Source: Gammaproteobacteria bacterium | GTDB taxonomy: Bacteria; Pseudomonadota; Gammaproteobacteria; Arenicellales; Poriferihabitantaceae | Reading direction: 5' to 3' | DNA length: 38,490 bases | NCBI GenBank assembly: GCA_026708585.1 | Contig: JAPOUQ010000047.1 | Coordinates: 1-38,490 of the forward strand | Shown here: positions 36,360-38,490 of the stretch, in pieces | How the letters are laid out: every line of letters begins with the position of its first letter | Position numbering within the stretch: the stretch's first letter is position 1 | Made by a program: the position numbers and the translations under genes | The notes under the pieces: generated by a model | Database searches by the model: none | What the model saw: only the letters and a program-made list of their open reading frames with translations | What the model was told of the DNA's origin: nothing

Positions 36360-37524
36360 TCAATCAAAAGATGCCCCAATCCCGGAGGCCAAGATATTGC
36401 GGGCAGCGTTTAAGACCGCATGTTCGGCATGACCCCAGGCCATACACTTAAACACCGCTTGCGATGTTTGATTGTTTTTACTGATATAACCGCAAGCACG
36501 ACACGCTTGCGAAGGTTAGGCAGCATGAATCTTGATCACCTCTGCCTTGAAATCTAGTTTCTGCTCCAGACCGTGCTCACCTGTTTGATTGATTTCACGA
36601 TTTAAGCCTGATTTTGCTTGTACCTTTTTTCCGGGCTTGTCAATCGTTCCTTTGGCGGATTTGGTCATCCCTTTTGTATTCAGGTCTTCCGACACAACCA
36701 AAGCCTGCATCATCGGCAATCTCACGGCTAACCTGAGGTTGCTAGTTGCTTCTTAATATGCTTCAAATGCCGATCAGTTTTCGGCAATTTCAGTTTGGTT
36801 TTATGCCTGCGTTTTGAGCCTTTTACTGCCTTGCCATCTTGCGCTTATATCGCTTTATCCGTGCTTCTTTTCTCGCCATATCGGGCATCGGGTAGATAGG
36901 GCTATTGCCGTCTGTATTGACCACTGCAATTTGGTTTACCTTGCGATCAACCCCAGCCGTTGTTTTCTTTTCGTTCTTGGATACTTCTACCTCATAGCAA
37001 ACAACCGCATACCATTTACCCACTTTCTTTGTGATGACTACTTTTACTGGTTTGCCATTTGGATAAGAATTACCGCCCTTACGTTGGATTCGCAGCCAAC
37101 CGATTTTTTGAATATGGAGTTTGCCGTCCGGTATCTTGATGTTTTCAGGGATGGGAAAAGAAGGAGTTGGTCCCTGTTTGGATGTGCACATTGGAAATCC
37201 TTTATCCGACTGCAAACAAGCACTCCAAGCATCCGATTGATAGTTAAGAATGGAACGAGTAATCAAACAGGAATCATCATGCAACCAATCCATCTCTTGG
37301 CGTAGTTTGGTGAACTCAACACCCAGCGAAAAGAATGATATGCTTGGCTTATGGTGATGATCGGGGGATACCCGATGCCGATTCATCTAATCTTGGTTTT
37401 CGCTCAAGAAATAATTCCAAACAAAACAACAAGCACCAGAGTGACCCGCGAGCTTATGGGCTTTGGATTGACTACCGGGAATGAATCGGTAGGTGAGGTT
37501 ACGGTATGCTGTACAATCGCTCAT
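36360..37524 (-). pseudogene. tnpB: Decayed tnpB (OrfB, IS200/IS605 family)
   Basis: Pieces of one TnpB RNA-guided nuclease can be read in order. The N-terminus (37524-37387) has YRFIPGSQSKAHKLAGHSG and CCFVWNY, interrupted by an in-frame TAG at 37384-37386. The middle (37383-36823) has KVGKWYAVVCYEV and the RuvC-I motif GVDRKVNQIAVVNTDG. After a frameshift between 36823 and 36725 comes RuvC-II VVSEDLNTKGMTKSAKG. A TAA at 36516-36518 replaces a usually conserved Tyr codon. The zinc finger then reads CRACGY ... FKCMAWGH, with one Cys lost, and the RuvC-III Asp is Val in HAVLNAARNIL. The gene is therefore inactive. No tnpA is seen nearby. Confidence 0.88.
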
Positions 37525-38435
37525 GCGGTTCAACCTTATTGCGGTTAAGTGTTGATTTGGATATGGGAGCATTAATCCCATATCACGCATTGTTACTGAT
37601 TCTAAATACATATTCAATCTTGTTTTAACTATATAATTCCCTTTGTTTTCATCAGGCTTCCGGTCAGCATCGTTACCGTTAAATCGCCGAGTATAGACTA
37701 ATGGTCTTGTTCGTATCCGTCTAGTAAAGTAAATCCGGATGTAGTTTTCCAGTTGACTATTGCCGTACCTGCTACCTTGTATACACTGGTATTGCCATTC
37801 GGTGTGATCTGATTCAGAATGTCATCGTTATTTGCTTCACTTCCCAGGACAATGCAATCGGAAAATCACCTGCCAAAACATCAATCTAACTATCGTTGGC
37901 TACCGACTTTGTATCCTCCTCTAGATGTTCACATCAGAACAGTGCGAATTCGACTATTTTCACCTTGTTTTATCTTGTCGTTCTCTACGCAGATACACTG
38001 TTCCATCAGAAGCACCGTCCAACTAGTTTAAAGAGAATGGCAAAAATGCACCAAAATTCAGTGAAGGATTGACCCAATATTTTCCATTCTCTTTATGGCC
38101 TCCAGCATTTTTAATCTAGTAGAACTCGGACCCAATCTAAAAATATTTTCTCAAAATTCGAATTATTGTTTTGAAGGTCTTTCATACAGTTCATCCTCAG
38201 TTCTCCAATCGGAACATGACATTACTGAACGGCGTTTCGAACTTGACCGAGACAAATCATGCCCGACCTGGTGCTGAAATAATCCAACAAAGCACTTCAA
38301 GTCTCATCAATGTTAGTGCCTATTTACAAGAATCGCACGACCATAACTTAGCTATTTGTGCCAGAATTTGAATTGGATACTTGTTCTTGAAGATGAGTAG
38401 ACTAGATTTGCTATTGTGTTTAATATTTATTCAAC
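37525..38435. other. Eroded region at the right end
   Basis: No intact gene. On the minus strand, protein-like fragments in shifting frames appear between about 38040 and 37640: LDGASDGTVYLRRERQDKTR, DVLAGDFPIALSWEVKQ, then a 48-codon stretch with ILNQITPNGNTSVYKVAG, then VYTRRFNGNDADRKPDEN. They suggest a decayed surface or secreted protein gene, of unrecognised family, beside the tnpB remnant. From 38041 to 38435 nothing is recognised. Confidence 0.35.
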
Positions 38436-38490
38436 TTTCGGACTTCATTTTTGCCGAAATAATCAAATAAACTATTGAAATAAGTATAAA
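38436..38490 (-). repeat. Terminal inverted repeat, right copy
   Basis: The exact reverse complement of bases 1-55. The flanking bases on the inner side differ completely from the left copy, so the shared unit stops at 55 bases within this window and may extend beyond it. Confidence 0.9.

Noticed and set aside
36814..37305. 163-codon plus-strand frame opposite the tnpB remnant
   Set aside because: The minus strand carries recognisable TnpB motifs here, so the plus frame is a shadow.

Overview
The window looks like one contig from a moderately AT-rich gammaproteobacterium. Evidence for this is the smg-topA pair, an LpoA-type lipoprotein, the dapF-DUF484-xerC cluster, a MacAB/TolC-like export operon and a tRNA-Ser(UGA) with an encoded CCA. 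A CbbQ/NorQ-type MoxR ATPase hints at RuBisCO-based autotrophy or nitric oxide reductase maturation, but no partner gene is present. Species cannot be assigned from the sequence alone.

Layout: 1-1082 is mostly non-coding, with a broken secreted-protein gene. 1083-4043 (+) is smg and topA. 4094-7169 (-) is a cbbQ-like gene followed 7 nt later by lpoA. 7446-8726 (+) is a carboxy-terminal processing protease, and 8771-9028 (-) a small membrane protein. 9096-11632 (+) is dapF, a DUF484 gene and xerC. 12266-18186 (+) is an overlapping AddB-like/AddA-like nuclease-helicase pair. 18314-18586 (+) is a small highly charged coiled-coil protein.

18872-29731 is a defence island. A type I restriction-modification operon hsdM-hsdS-hsdR runs on the minus strand. 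Divergent from it across about 0.6 kb is a two-gene operon on the plus strand: a PHP phosphoesterase-ABC/SMC-like ATPase, overlapped by a gene with an AlbA_2 (Schlafen-like) domain and a GHKL-type ATPase domain. This pair is the best candidate for a poorly described system in the window.

30147-35408 (-) is a four-gene efflux operon: TolC-like outer-membrane protein, membrane-fusion protein, LolD/MacB-type ATPase and MacB-type permease. The fusion protein is unusual because it carries a cytoplasmic PAS domain and coiled coil ahead of its transmembrane segment. 36058-36145 (-) is tRNA-Ser(UGA). 36360-37524 (-) is a decayed tnpB transposon gene. The remainder is eroded sequence.

Repeats: the two ends carry an exact 55-bp inverted repeat, which is more likely an assembly-graph signature of a flanking repeat than a true replicon end. 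Two intergenic hairpins (11707-11755 and 29961-30003) share a stem core, have 11-nt loops of equal size and show compensatory base changes. A short diverged repeat occurs near 898, 35781 and 36304.
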